This document shows, piece after piece, positions 48,201 through 56,620 of a stretch of DNA of 64,000 nucleotides. A program made the position numbers and the translations under genes. Numbering within the stretch: the first letter of the stretch is position 1; each line of letters starts with the position of its first letter. Where the stretch lies: contig NZ_JAFIFK010000077.1 in NCBI RefSeq assembly GCF_020832045.1, positions 1 to 64,000 of the forward strand. The letters are read 5' to 3'. The notes beneath the pieces were generated by a model. It had not been told where the DNA came from and made no database searches. It saw only the letters and a program-made list of their open reading frames with translations. This DNA is from Halomonas sp. Lineage in GTDB: Bacteria > Pseudomonadota > Gammaproteobacteria > Pseudomonadales > Halomonadaceae.

Positions 48201-48757
48201 TGCTCGACGCGCGAGGCCTTGCCGGGTTCAAGGTGGCGGTCAATCTCTCGCCCTTGCAGTTCCACCGTTCCGGGTTTCTGGACGCGCTGCGGGACACCCT
48301 GGCCACGACCCGACTACCGGCCAGTCGGCTGGAGCTGGAGCTGACCGAAGGCGTGCTGCTGAAGGATGCTCAGGACGTCGTCGATATTCTTCATGCCCTG
48401 CGCCGGATGGGGGTCGAGGTCTCCATCGACGATTTCGGCACCGGCTATTCCAGCTTGAACTACCTGAAACAACTGCCCATCGGCAAGATCAAGATCGATC
48501 GCAGTTTCATTCGGGAAGTGACCCATAGCGTAGGCGATGCCTCCATCGTGCAGGCCATCATCTCCATGGCCCATCATCTGGGCCTGAGCGTGGTGGCAGA
48601 GGGCGTTGAAACCGAGCAGCAGCTGCATTTATTGAAAGGCTACGGCTGCGATCTGTTTCAGGGCTTCCTGCTCGCGCGCCCCATGCCGCTCGCTCGGCTC
48701 GAACAAACGCTGACAGCTGGCCAGGCGGTTCCGTTCGGGCAGGACGATAGCCGCTGA
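45281..48757 (+). CDS. Membrane LOV-PAS-GGDEF-EAL c-di-GMP protein
   Basis: An 1158-residue protein. N-terminal membrane region with about six to seven segments (13-220), then a periplasmic CHASE-like domain (about 227-430) and a final membrane segment (432-462). Cytosolic part: PAS (about 475-590), LOV (about 598-712), GGDEF (about 725-885) and EAL (about 900-1150). The LOV motif GRNCRFLQG holds the flavin-adduct Cys644, but the signalling Gln is Leu707 (FIGVLRD). The cyclase is intact (GGDEF 803-807, inhibitory site R794/D797), and so is the phosphodiesterase (EAL 929-931, DDFGTGYSSL). Likely bifunctional, with light and redox/ligand inputs. Confidence 0.9.
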   Translation: MSHKTLDIARDTTLYVAAAVLILMGASGLLTYWLDIVFPLRSVLLPDNALAVLMVGVGLLALMLRWSLLRRVAGFILLLHVAYLLIHNALAGGREVGVSWLTGDVRMGSMASAVLLLVALCLLLGVGRRLARWLWASVGTLLLCSSLLALIRLFLPGGEVAWTLNNASSPLLGTVLALLLGVSMLLMAVGVERPQPRMGKLALACGLLGVLLSCTVWYLLNWQYQADKQLQASHLLDNLQYNAEQVMAAQLLFIEYMAERLDSPELEIETAGHDPYLQRYFSDSPGIQAFGLLHEGEWTWQYARHATAGRWLHDRLSDARVRPSLELDSAEPRLVSLDAGNDGMVLITTQLPSARRQLVGSLDLVALFEEELRVQLGTYRVRVLRQGAPLLDMRSPGRAPSEANYPLAAHRLIALPGGLELTLEIYPDSVNEMLMAGLIPGGVALSGLMLSFLMAFSLGLAHQRQHDRRSLWESEQRYRSLFAYNPDAVFSVDPLGVIATANPTFAAITGLPLERIVGTPFSQLSLPGQAEGIHQHIAEALKGNAQRHVVTIVDRSGESRLLYVTHLPILVDGVAKGVFGIGKDVTEQHRNETRLRVLERSVQASINGIVITDADQVDLPITFVNEAFLALTGYREEELIGRNCRFLQGADTDPEKLAWLRRRLAERRDCHVTLRNYRKDGSAFWNALYVAPVPDGDGRVTHFIGVLRDVSDRLAYEERLAHSASHDALTGLANRSLLEERLTHHCNSSLRQGRNMAVLFVDLDDFKPINDSLGHAIGDEVLIEVARRLSSAMRPGDTLGRLGGDEFVVLMTDAPREQQAEMAETLLRLVAQPYRIGHHELHLSASIGIAVSNGDIEQPMELIQQADMAMYVAKQQGCNAFQWYTSEITTRVNERLAMRNELQEAIDGQRLELYYQPLYDQKGGIVSVEALLRWNHPVRGFVSPGEFIPLAEETGQIMPISRWVLERACLDMGLLDARGLAGFKVAVNLSPLQFHRSGFLDALRDTLATTRLPASRLELELTEGVLLKDAQDVVDILHALRRMGVEVSIDDFGTGYSSLNYLKQLPIGKIKIDRSFIREVTHSVGDASIVQAIISMAHHLGLSVVAEGVETEQQLHLLKGYGCDLFQGFLLARPMPLARLEQTLTAGQAVPFGQDDSR

Positions 48758-48769
48758 TACAGGCAGAAC

Positions 48770-49666
48770 TCAGCGTCTCCCCAGCGGACCCTGCATGACC
48801 AGCTGACGAATCGTCTCGGCCATGAAGCGGCTGGCGGGAGCCCGTTGGCCCTGCTGCGACCACAGCAGCCCCGGTGTGCGCACAGGAGTGGGGCTTTCAA
48901 GCGGAATGGCCTTCACGCCGGGCTCGTTGCCCAGCGCATTCTCAGACACGATGCTGGCTAGATCGGTGCGTCGTACCAGTTCGATCATCGGCGAAATGGC
49001 ATTGAGTTCGGCAACGATCTGCGGCCGTGCGCCGGCGGCCGCGAAGCACTCGTCCAACATCTGGCGGGTGGAGAAGTGTGGCGCCAGCAGCGTCATGCGC
49101 TGGCCATTCAGCTCGACCATCCTCAGCCGCTTGCGCCCCGCCAGCGGGTGGTCGGCAGCCACGATAAGCTTGAGCTCCTCGTTGTAGAGTGGCTCGAAGC
49201 GCAGGCCGCGCGGAATGCTGGGGCGATAGGAGATACCCAAATCCAGGCTGCCATTGACCAGGCCTTCGCTGATTTGATCCCCGGAGAGTTCCTCCACGGC
49301 CACCTTGACACGGGGCAGGCGCTGCATGAAGAGCGAAAGGCATTGTGGGATGAGCTGTACGTTGAAGCTGTGGGTAGCGGCGATACGCAGCTCGCCGCGC
49401 AGCTCGTCGGGCGCTTCCTTCAAGGCTCCTACGGCCTGGTCGACCTGGCGCAGTATGGGCACCACATGCTCGTGAAAGCTTTGCCCCGCCTCGGTGATCA
49501 CTACCTTCTTGCCTACCCGGGCGAATAGCGGCTGGCCCAACTCCTCTTCCAGCTGACGAATCTGGTGTGAAAGCGTCGACTGCGTGACGTGCACCTTTTC
49601 GGCTGCCCGGGTGAAGTTGAGCGTCTCGGCAATGGCCAGAAAGTACCGCATATGTCGCAGTTCCAT
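48770..49666 (-). CDS. LysR-family regulator divergent from the CoA-lyase/dioxygenase cluster
   Basis: A 298-residue LysR regulator from the ATG at 49666 (MELRHMRYFLAIAETLNFTRAA). HTH AAEKVHVTQSTLSHQIRQLEE, then an effector domain of the CynR/CatR-like type. It is divergent from the citryl-CoA-lyase-like gene across 174 bp, so it is the likely activator of that operon with a pathway intermediate as coinducer. Its stop lies 12 bp from the convergent GGDEF/EAL gene. Confidence 0.88.
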   Translation of the reverse strand: MELRHMRYFLAIAETLNFTRAAEKVHVTQSTLSHQIRQLEEELGQPLFARVGKKVVITEAGQSFHEHVVPILRQVDQAVGALKEAPDELRGELRIAATHSFNVQLIPQCLSLFMQRLPRVKVAVEELSGDQISEGLVNGSLDLGISYRPSIPRGLRFEPLYNEELKLIVAADHPLAGRKRLRMVELNGQRMTLLAPHFSTRQMLDECFAAAGARPQIVAELNAISPMIELVRRTDLASIVSENALGNEPGVKAIPLESPTPVRTPGLLWSQQGQRAPASRFMAETIRQLVMQGPLGRR

Positions 49667-49840
49667 GGGGACGCCTCGCTGTCGTTTCGCAATCAATCGA
49701 TGCCATCGTTCGTTTCAATGGAAATTTATCATTTTTATGCATCGTATTCGCGTCGTATGTTTTTCCTACACAGCGTTACACACCCCGAGCGTGCACGCCT
49801 CGCCGGCGTCACTCGCTCGCTTCTTTCCCCGGAGCGACAG

Positions 49841-50656
49841 ATGAAAATAGGGCGCGAGACAATTCCAAGAACCGCCATCAGCACCTCCAACGCCGACACC
49901 ATCGTGGTGCGTGGCAAGGACTTGAGCGCCGAGCTGATCGGCCACACCACCTTCACCGACTATTTCCTCATGCTGCTCGATGGCCAGCCGGTTAGCGACG
50001 TCCGCCGCCGGGTGCTGGATGCCACCTTGGTGGCCATCGCCGAACATGGTCTGGTGCCCAGCGTGCAGGCCAGCCGCATGACCTTCGCCGCCGCCCCCGA
50101 AGCGCTACAGGGCGCGGTTGCCGCGGGCCTGCTGGGCTGCGGGTCGGTGATCCTTGGCGCCTCCCAGGCGGCGGGTGAGCTGTTTGCCGAAATCGGCGGT
50201 AGGGTCGACGGGGGTGAATCGCTCGAGCAGGCCGTTCACGACGTCGTCAGCGAGCGTCGTGTTCGTCGTGAAGCGATCCCCGGCTACGGACATCCGCTGC
50301 ACAAGGCGCGCGACCCACGGGTCGAGGCGCTGTTCGGCGTAGCGCGTGAGGCGGGTGCCGACATGCGCTATGTGCAGATCGCCGAGGCCGTGGAGCGGGC
50401 CATCCCCGAGATCGTCGGCAAGGAACTCAAGCTCAACGTTTCCGCCGCCATTCCTGCCGTTCTGCTGGGAGCGGGCTTTCCTCTCAAGGCGCTGCGCGGC
50501 GTGCCGTTGCTGGCCCGTACCGCCGGGCTGATCGCCCACCTGCTGGAGGAGTCCGAGCAACCCTGCGGCTTTGCGCTTTCCTACCAGGCGGCCCAGCGGG
50601 TCGAATACACCGGTGTCGTTCCGCCGGGCTTCGAGACGGAGGGGAGCGGATCATGA
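49841..50656 (+). CDS. Citrate synthase-superfamily 'citryl-CoA lyase'-like protein
   Basis: A 271-residue protein matching the short citryl-CoA lyase family of the citrate synthase superfamily. The conserved His of citrate synthase is kept in IPGYGHPLHKARDPR (about 155-169). By eye, the first catalytic His region (LHGGA in citrate synthase) is ILGASQAAG, and the catalytic Asp region (NVD) reads NVSAAIPAVLLG, so two of three catalytic residues are not the usual ones. It overlaps the CoA-transferase gene by ATGA. A CoA-dependent carbon-carbon cleavage or condensation is likely; the substrate is unknown. Confidence 0.75.
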   Translation: MKIGRETIPRTAISTSNADTIVVRGKDLSAELIGHTTFTDYFLMLLDGQPVSDVRRRVLDATLVAIAEHGLVPSVQASRMTFAAAPEALQGAVAAGLLGCGSVILGASQAAGELFAEIGGRVDGGESLEQAVHDVVSERRVRREAIPGYGHPLHKARDPRVEALFGVAREAGADMRYVQIAEAVERAIPEIVGKELKLNVSAAIPAVLLGAGFPLKALRGVPLLARTAGLIAHLLEESEQPCGFALSYQAAQRVEYTGVVPPGFETEGSGS

Positions 50657-51795
50657 CTAAGGTACTCGCAGGCATCACCGTCATCGAACAGGGCACCTTC
50701 ATTACCGGGCCCGCCGCCGGCATGCTGCTGGCCGATCTCGGGGCCAACGTCATCAAGGTGGAAATGCCGGGCAAGGGCGACCCTTTCCGCGCCTTCAAGG
50801 GCGGGCTCTACAGCCCGCATTACCAGACCTACAACCGTAACAAGCGCAGCATCGCCCTCAACACCAAGGAGCCGGAGGACCTCGCCACCTTCGACGCGCT
50901 CATTCGCGACGCCGACGTCTATATCCAGAACTTTCGCCCCGGCACCGCCGAGCGCCTGGGGGCAGGGGAAGCGCGGCTGCGGGAGATGAACCCGGGGCTG
51001 ATCTACTGCGCCATCAGCGGCTTCGGCAACGACGGCCCTTACGCCTCACGCCCCAGCTATGACACCGTGGCCCAGGCGGCGAGCGGTTTCCTCAAGCTGC
51101 TGATCAATCCGGAAAATCCGCGGGTGGTGGGCCCGGCCATGGCCGATGCCCTGTCTGGCTTCTATGCCGCCTACGGCATTCTCGGTGCGCTGGTGGAGCG
51201 TGGCCGCACCGGCCAGGGGCGGCGGGTCGACGTCTCCATGCTGGAAGCGATGTGCCACTTCAACCTGGATGCCTTTACCCACTATCTCTCCGAGAACGAG
51301 ATCATGGGGCCCTACAGCCGGCCGCAGGTGTCGCAGTCCTACGTGGTGGAGTGCGCCGACGGCAAGTGGGTGGCGCTGCACATGTCCTCGCCTGAGAAGT
51401 TCTGGCAGGGGCTGGCCAATGCCATGGAGTACCCCGAGCTGCTGCAGGACGAGCGCTTCGCCACCCGCGAGGGGCGCATCGACCACCAAGAGCAGATGAT
51501 CGAAGTGCTCAAGCAGGTCTTCAAGCGCCACGGGCGGGACGAGTGGTGCCGCCGTCTCGAAGCGGAGGACGTGCCCCACGCGCCGATGTACAACACCGAC
51601 GAAGTGCTCCAGGACCCCCAGGTGAAGCACCTGCAGCTCGAGGTGAGCACCGAGCATCCCACGGTGGGCACCTTCCGCACGGTGCGTTCGCCGGTTTCCT
51701 ACGATGGCGTCAAACCGCTGGACGTGGTGGCGCCGCCGGTACTGGACGAGCACCGCCAGGAGATTCTCGACGAAATGAAGCGCCGGCAGCGTTGA
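50653..51795 (+). CDS. Class III (CaiB/BaiF) CoA-transferase
   Basis: A 380-residue CaiB/BaiF CoA-transferase: N-terminal VIEQGTFITGPAAGMLLADLGANVIKVE, and RPSYDTVAQAASG with the nucleophilic Asp (about 138). These enzymes move CoA between carboxylic acids in the cytosol. Coupled by a 4-bp overlap to the citryl-CoA-lyase-like gene, it probably activates the acid that the lyase then handles. Donor and acceptor are unknown. Confidence 0.88.
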   Translation: MTKVLAGITVIEQGTFITGPAAGMLLADLGANVIKVEMPGKGDPFRAFKGGLYSPHYQTYNRNKRSIALNTKEPEDLATFDALIRDADVYIQNFRPGTAERLGAGEARLREMNPGLIYCAISGFGNDGPYASRPSYDTVAQAASGFLKLLINPENPRVVGPAMADALSGFYAAYGILGALVERGRTGQGRRVDVSMLEAMCHFNLDAFTHYLSENEIMGPYSRPQVSQSYVVECADGKWVALHMSSPEKFWQGLANAMEYPELLQDERFATREGRIDHQEQMIEVLKQVFKRHGRDEWCRRLEAEDVPHAPMYNTDEVLQDPQVKHLQLEVSTEHPTVGTFRTVRSPVSYDGVKPLDVVAPPVLDEHRQEILDEMKRRQR

Positions 51796-51883
51796 ACGCC
51801 GCCCGAGCGCATCGGCACCATCAAACAATGATAATCACGAGGCCGGGTAGTGCCGATACCCAGGCCGATCAGGAGCAACAGTC

Positions 51884-52825
51884 ATGTTCGAATTGCCCAA
51901 CAAAGACGACATAGTTCCGCATGGCATTCCCCAGACACCCGACGACATCACCGAAATCGTCTTGAAGGCCATGAGCCATACCCAGGACGATCGGCTACGG
52001 GAAATCCTCACGGCGCTGGTGCGTCATCTACATGCCTTCGGCCGCGAAGTGAAGCTGAACGAAGAGGAGTTCATGGCCGCCATCAATGCGGTCACGCGGC
52101 TTGGCCACCTCACCCGCGACCGCCACAACGAGACGATGGTGATGTCAGACGCCCTGGGCTTTTCCACCCTGGTGATGATTCTCAACCAGGAGCGCACGCC
52201 GGAGCAGATCTCGCCCGCCCTGCTGGGGCCGTTCTACAGCCGCAAGGATCCCGAGTATCCATTGGGCGCCAATATCTCGCGCGACACGCCCAAGGAGAGC
52301 GACATTCCATTGTTCGTATCCGGGCGGGTGACAAGCCGCGACGGCACGCCGCTGGCGGGTGCACTGGTGGAGGTGTGGCATGCCTCGCCGGAGGGCCTCT
52401 ACGAGAACCAGGACGATAGTCAGCCGCACCTGAACCTGCGCGGCAAGTTTCGCACCGACGGCGAGGGCCGCTACCGCTTTCGCACCATACGCCCGGCCAG
52501 CTATCCGATTCCCACGCATGGCATCGTCGGCGAAATGCTCAAGGCCCAGAGCCGCCACCCATTCCGGGCCGCTCATCTGCATTTCACCGTTTCCGCCGAG
52601 GGGCACCAGACCCTGGTGACCCAGATATTCCCCGAGGACGACCTCTTCCTCGCATCCGACTGCGTTTTCGGCGTCACCAGCGCCGATCTGGCCATGCCGT
52701 TCACCCTTCACGACGATGGCCGGGCGCCTGATGCCGATGTCAGCGGACGCTACTGCACGCTCGACGTGGATTTCGACCTAAGCCCCGGAGATTCGCGCCT
52801 GCCGCAGTCGCCTATCGATTCCTGA
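51884..52825 (+). CDS. Intradiol ring-cleavage dioxygenase (hydroxyquinol 1,2-dioxygenase-like)
   Basis: A 313-residue non-haem Fe(III) dioxygenase. The N-terminal helical dimerisation domain (1 to about 105) and the intradiol core are in the usual order. The four iron ligands are visible: Tyr173 (GLYENQDD), Tyr207 (ASYPIP), His231 and His233 (AHLHF). Length and GPFYSRKDPEYPLG suggest the hydroxyquinol/catechol group. The true ring substrate is unknown; no hydroxylase that would make it lies in the cluster. It follows the CoA-transferase by 88 bp. Confidence 0.85.
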   Translation: MFELPNKDDIVPHGIPQTPDDITEIVLKAMSHTQDDRLREILTALVRHLHAFGREVKLNEEEFMAAINAVTRLGHLTRDRHNETMVMSDALGFSTLVMILNQERTPEQISPALLGPFYSRKDPEYPLGANISRDTPKESDIPLFVSGRVTSRDGTPLAGALVEVWHASPEGLYENQDDSQPHLNLRGKFRTDGEGRYRFRTIRPASYPIPTHGIVGEMLKAQSRHPFRAAHLHFTVSAEGHQTLVTQIFPEDDLFLASDCVFGVTSADLAMPFTLHDDGRAPDADVSGRYCTLDVDFDLSPGDSRLPQSPIDS

Positions 52826-52880
52826 TGCTGGCCGGTTATACAACCGTTCCATAAAAACAAACTCAAAACGAGACGCCAAC

Positions 52881-54014
52881 ATGACTTCTACCAAGCACAA
52901 TACCAAGCACAAGTCCTTCAAGCCGTTTACTGCTCGTCCCGCTCTCGGCCTGGGCACCGTGGTCCTGGCCGCAGCGCTCATTCCCGCCAGTGCCGCCGCG
53001 GTGGAAACCATCAACCTGACCGTGGGCTCGAGCCACCCGACCACCATCCCTTGGGTGGGCATGATCCCCGAGGTTTTCATTCCCAAGGTCAATGAGATAT
53101 TGGCGGAAGAAGGCGAGTACGAAGTGCGCTGGATGGAAGCCTATGCCGGCCAGCTCTACGGCACCAACGCCACGCTCACATCCATTCAGGACGGCATCGC
53201 TGATATCGGTTGGGTCTTCAGCTACCTCGAGCCCTCGCGCATGCCGCTGGCGCAAATCAGCGCCTACACCCCGTTCACCACCAGCGATCCGGAACTGATG
53301 CTCGAGGTGATGAACGATCTGGTGCGTTCGGAGCCGGCGTTACGTGCCGAATGGGAAGATCACGACTTGGTGTTCCTCGGTGCGACTGCATCGGATACCT
53401 ACGACATCTACACCAACTTCCCGGTGAACGGCCTCGACGACCTCGAAGGAGCGCGTATCTCGGCGCCTGGCGTGCTCGGGGTCTGGCTCGAACCGGTGGG
53501 CTCGGTGCCGGTGGATGGCACCTTGGCCAGCTACTACACCGACATCCAGACTGGCGTCTCCCAAGGAGTGGTGGGGCTGGCCACGGGCAACCTGTCGGCG
53601 CGCATCTATGAAGTGGCGCCTTACATCACCCAGGTCAACCTGGGCGTGGTGTTCTCCGGGGGGCTTGCCATCAACCAGTTCACTTGGGACGGCCTGCCGG
53701 AAGCGGTACAGGAGGCCCTGATGGAAGCCGGCCAAACCTATACCGTCGCCCATGGCCGCGACTTGGCCGAGCGCTACGAAAGTTCTCTTGAGCGTATGGT
53801 CGAGCTGGGCGCCGACCAGAGCACCCCGGTACGGGTTCAGGCGCTTGCCGACGAGCAGCGCCAGCAGTGGATCGACGGTATGCCCGGCCTGGCGGATCAA
53901 TGGGTCGAGCGCAACGAAGGGCGTGGCCTGCCCGCCCGCGAACTCCTCAATACCTACATGGATGCCATGCGCGAGCGCGGCCACGAGCCCGAGCTGGCCT
54001 GGGACCGCAACTGA
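52881..54014 (+). CDS. dctP: TRAP transporter substrate-binding protein (DctP family)
   Basis: A 377-residue periplasmic protein with a long N-terminal signal region (basic start, hydrophobic LGLGTVVLAAALIPASAAA, cleaved before VETINLTVG). The DctP fold is recognised by the IQDGIADIGWVFSYLEP and TDIQTGVSQGVVG segments. It should bind an organic acid for the DctQM membrane parts that follow. It ends 43 bp before dctQ, with an intercistronic hairpin between. Confidence 0.9.
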   Translation: MTSTKHNTKHKSFKPFTARPALGLGTVVLAAALIPASAAAVETINLTVGSSHPTTIPWVGMIPEVFIPKVNEILAEEGEYEVRWMEAYAGQLYGTNATLTSIQDGIADIGWVFSYLEPSRMPLAQISAYTPFTTSDPELMLEVMNDLVRSEPALRAEWEDHDLVFLGATASDTYDIYTNFPVNGLDDLEGARISAPGVLGVWLEPVGSVPVDGTLASYYTDIQTGVSQGVVGLATGNLSARIYEVAPYITQVNLGVVFSGGLAINQFTWDGLPEAVQEALMEAGQTYTVAHGRDLAERYESSLERMVELGADQSTPVRVQALADEQRQQWIDGMPGLADQWVERNEGRGLPARELLNTYMDAMRERGHEPELAWDRN

Positions 54015-54022
54015 TCGACAAT

Positions 54023-54047
54023 GCCCGGCCGGTAGCGCCGGCCGGGC
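54023..54047 (+). promoter_or_regulatory. Intercistronic hairpin between dctP and dctQ
   Basis: Perfect 10-bp arms GCCCGGCCGG (54023-54032) and CCGGCCGGGC (54038-54047) around a 5-nt loop, without a T-run. It probably stabilises the dctP message end and reduces dctQM expression, matching the hairpin after the ABC binding-protein gene at 17427-17454. Confidence 0.65.
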
Positions 54048-54063
54048 CTGAGGAGTCGTGGCA

Positions 54064-54645
54064 ATGACGTTTTCCTTCAAGACGCTGGTGCTTGGGCGCC
54101 GGCTCGGTGGCGGCCGTCACAACAGTCTGTTCGGCTATCTGGTAGACGGACTCAACGCGATAGGCTCGCTGCTGATCTTTTCGATCATGGCGATGATCGT
54201 GGTGGACGTGCTGTCCCGCAACCTGTTCAACAAGCCCATTGCAGGGGTGGCGGAGCTGGTGGCGGCGTCCATCGTCATGATCGTGTTCCTGCAGCTCCCC
54301 GGCACCCTGCGCCACGGCCGTATGGCTCAGGCCGATATCTTCATTCGCGGTTTCACCGAACGACATCCGCGAATCGGGCATGGGCTGCAGACTCTGTTCT
54401 ACCTGGCCGGCGCCTACATGCTCTACGTGATTTACCAAGGTACCTTGCCGACCTTCCTGCGTGCCTGGGAGCGTAGCCAGTTCATGGGCGTTGAGGGGGT
54501 CTTCACCTTTCCCGTCTGGCCCATCCGCCTGGTAGTCATCGCCTGTGCGCTGATCACGCTTCTGCAATATCTGCTGCTGGCGGGCCAGGCGCTGCTGCGG
54601 ACGGTGCAGGGCAGGGCGACCGGCTCAGAGGAGGCTGGCTCATGA
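54064..54645 (+). CDS. dctQ: TRAP transporter small permease (DctQ)
   Basis: A 193-residue membrane protein with four hydrophobic segments. The start at 54064 is chosen since AGGAG at 54051-54055 is 8 nt away; the GTG at 54058 would be too close. It overlaps dctM by 4 bp (ATGA). Confidence 0.87.
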   Translation: MTFSFKTLVLGRRLGGGRHNSLFGYLVDGLNAIGSLLIFSIMAMIVVDVLSRNLFNKPIAGVAELVAASIVMIVFLQLPGTLRHGRMAQADIFIRGFTERHPRIGHGLQTLFYLAGAYMLYVIYQGTLPTFLRAWERSQFMGVEGVFTFPVWPIRLVVIACALITLLQYLLLAGQALLRTVQGRATGSEEAGS

Positions 54646-55964
54646 GCGGTATCGAAATCGGCATCGTTGCCGTGGGCATGATGCTGGCGCTGATCTACTT
54701 CGGCATGCACATCAGCATTGCCTTGATGCTGGTCTCCTTCGTCGCCATCTCCACGCTGCGTACGCCGGAGCTGGCTACCCGCATGGTAGCGGCGGCGGCC
54801 AACGATTCCCTGAGCAGCTACCTCTACGGGGTGGTGCCGCTATTCGTGCTGATGGGTCTGCTGGTGGTGATATCGGGGGTCGGGCGTGACACCTTCGATG
54901 TATTTCAGTGGCTGACACGCAAAATTCGCGGTGGACTGGGCTTGGCCACCGTAGGGGCCAACGGCATTTTCGCTTCCATTACCGGTATCAGCGTGGCGTC
55001 GGCTGCGGTATTCACCAAGGTGGCGGTACCCGAGATGCGGCGCCACGGCTATACGCCAAAGTTCGCCGTGGGCGTGGTGGCGGGGAGCTCCGTGCTAGGA
55101 ATGTTGATCCCCCCTTCGCTGCTGATGATCGTTTACGGCGTGCTGGCGGAACAATCGGTAGGCCGCATGTTCATTGCCGGCATCATCCCGGGCATTCTGC
55201 TGGCGGTTACCTTCTGCGTCACGATCCTGCTGCTGGCCTACCTGCGTCCCGGTTTCATGATGCAGGATCGGGCCGTGCAGCCCGAACATGAGACCGTCGA
55301 CGAGACGCCGCTGTCGCTGATGCTCAAGCTGGTGCCGATACTGGCACTGATGGCTCAGGTGCTCGGCGGGCTCTACTCGGGGTTCTTCACCCCCACCGAA
55401 GCCGGGGGCGTGGGTGCCTGCGGTGCTCTGCTGCTGGCATTGATGAAGCGTCGCTTGAACGCGGCCAAATTCTATCAGGTGCTGGGAGAGACGGGGCACG
55501 TGGCGGTATCGATCCTGTTCCTGATTCTCGCGGCATCGCTCTACAGCCGCATGCTGGCGCTGACCGGATTGCCGATGTCTATCGCCCAGTGGGTCACGGC
55601 CATGGAGCTTACCGCTTATCACTTCCTCTTCCTCTACCTGCTGGTGGTGATCCTCATGGGCTGCATCATCGATTCGGTGTCGATCATGCTGATCGTGCTG
55701 CCCATCGTCCTCCCCATTGCCCAGTTCTTCGGCATGGACCTGATCTGGTTCGGAGTGATCACGGTGGTGGCGGTGGAAATCGGCCTGATCACGCCGCCGT
55801 TCGGGATCTCGGTCTATACGGTCAACGCCGCCCTCAATGACCGCAACGTACCGGTAAAGGAAATCTTCAAGGGCGTGGTGCCGTTCTTCGCCGCGATGTT
55901 GCTGGTGCTGCTGATCCTGTCGCTGTTCCCGGTGCTGTCCACTTATCTGGCTTATCGCTACTGA
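54642..55964 (+). CDS. dctM: TRAP transporter large permease (DctM)
   Basis: A 440-residue polytopic permease with about twelve hydrophobic segments and the DctM segment GVVAGSSVLGMLIPPSLLMIVYGVL. It forms the sodium-driven transport channel with DctQ and is fed by DctP. In a marine or halophilic bacterium a sodium-coupled importer for the aromatic or carboxylic substrate of this cluster fits well. Confidence 0.92.
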   Translation: MSGIEIGIVAVGMMLALIYFGMHISIALMLVSFVAISTLRTPELATRMVAAAANDSLSSYLYGVVPLFVLMGLLVVISGVGRDTFDVFQWLTRKIRGGLGLATVGANGIFASITGISVASAAVFTKVAVPEMRRHGYTPKFAVGVVAGSSVLGMLIPPSLLMIVYGVLAEQSVGRMFIAGIIPGILLAVTFCVTILLLAYLRPGFMMQDRAVQPEHETVDETPLSLMLKLVPILALMAQVLGGLYSGFFTPTEAGGVGACGALLLALMKRRLNAAKFYQVLGETGHVAVSILFLILAASLYSRMLALTGLPMSIAQWVTAMELTAYHFLFLYLLVVILMGCIIDSVSIMLIVLPIVLPIAQFFGMDLIWFGVITVVAVEIGLITPPFGISVYTVNAALNDRNVPVKEIFKGVVPFFAAMLLVLLILSLFPVLSTYLAYRY

Positions 55965-56000
55965 ATTCGCAATGACTGAGCAAGGCAAGGGAGAGATGAG

Positions 56001-56600
56001 ATGACCGAAGGCATATTGAACCAGCCGGCGCTGGACCAGCTGTTCCTAGAAGCGCGAACCCATGTCTACTGGCAGGATCGCCGAGTGGATGATGCTACGC
56101 TGCGTCGGCTTTACGACCTGCTGAAAATGGCGCCCACCAGCGTCAACTGCAACCCGCTGCGCATCCATTTCCTGCGTACATCAGAAGCCAAGGCAAGGTT
56201 GATGCCGGCACTGGCCGAGGGTAATCGTCAGAAGGTGGAACAGGCCCCCGTGACTGCCATCCTGGCCTACGACAGGCGTTTCCACGATCATTTGCCGGAG
56301 CTGTTTCCCCATGTGGATGCCAGGGCCTGGTTCGTAGGCGATGAACCCCACCGGGAGGAGACGGCCTTTCGCAACAGCAGCCTCCAGGGGGGATACTTCA
56401 TCGTTGCCGCCCGGGCGCTCGGCCTGGATGTGGGGCCGCTGTCCGGTTTCGACAACGACATGGTAGACAGCCTGTTCTTCGCCGAGAGACACCCCCACTA
56501 CCGCAGCAACTTCCTGTGCAACCTGGGCTATGGCCATGAGGCCGGGCTGCGACCGCGTGGCCCCAGGCTGAGTTTCGATCAGGCATGCGCGCTGCTGTAA
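56001..56600 (+). CDS. Nitroreductase-family protein, RutE/HadB-like
   Basis: A 199-residue flavin-dependent nitroreductase-fold protein. The N-terminal ARTHVYWQDRRVDDATLRRLYDLLKMAPTSVN region matches malonic semialdehyde reductase (RutE) and HadB-type proteins. FMN-binding LQGGYFIVAARALGLDVGPLSGFD follows. It closes the cluster and ends at a hairpin terminator. It may reduce a semialdehyde or an unsaturated or oxo-acid derived from ring cleavage; direct evidence is absent. Confidence 0.82.
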   Translation: MTEGILNQPALDQLFLEARTHVYWQDRRVDDATLRRLYDLLKMAPTSVNCNPLRIHFLRTSEAKARLMPALAEGNRQKVEQAPVTAILAYDRRFHDHLPELFPHVDARAWFVGDEPHREETAFRNSSLQGGYFIVAARALGLDVGPLSGFDNDMVDSLFFAERHPHYRSNFLCNLGYGHEAGLRPRGPRLSFDQACALL

Positions 56601-56620
56601 CCGCAACACCGCATGAACGA

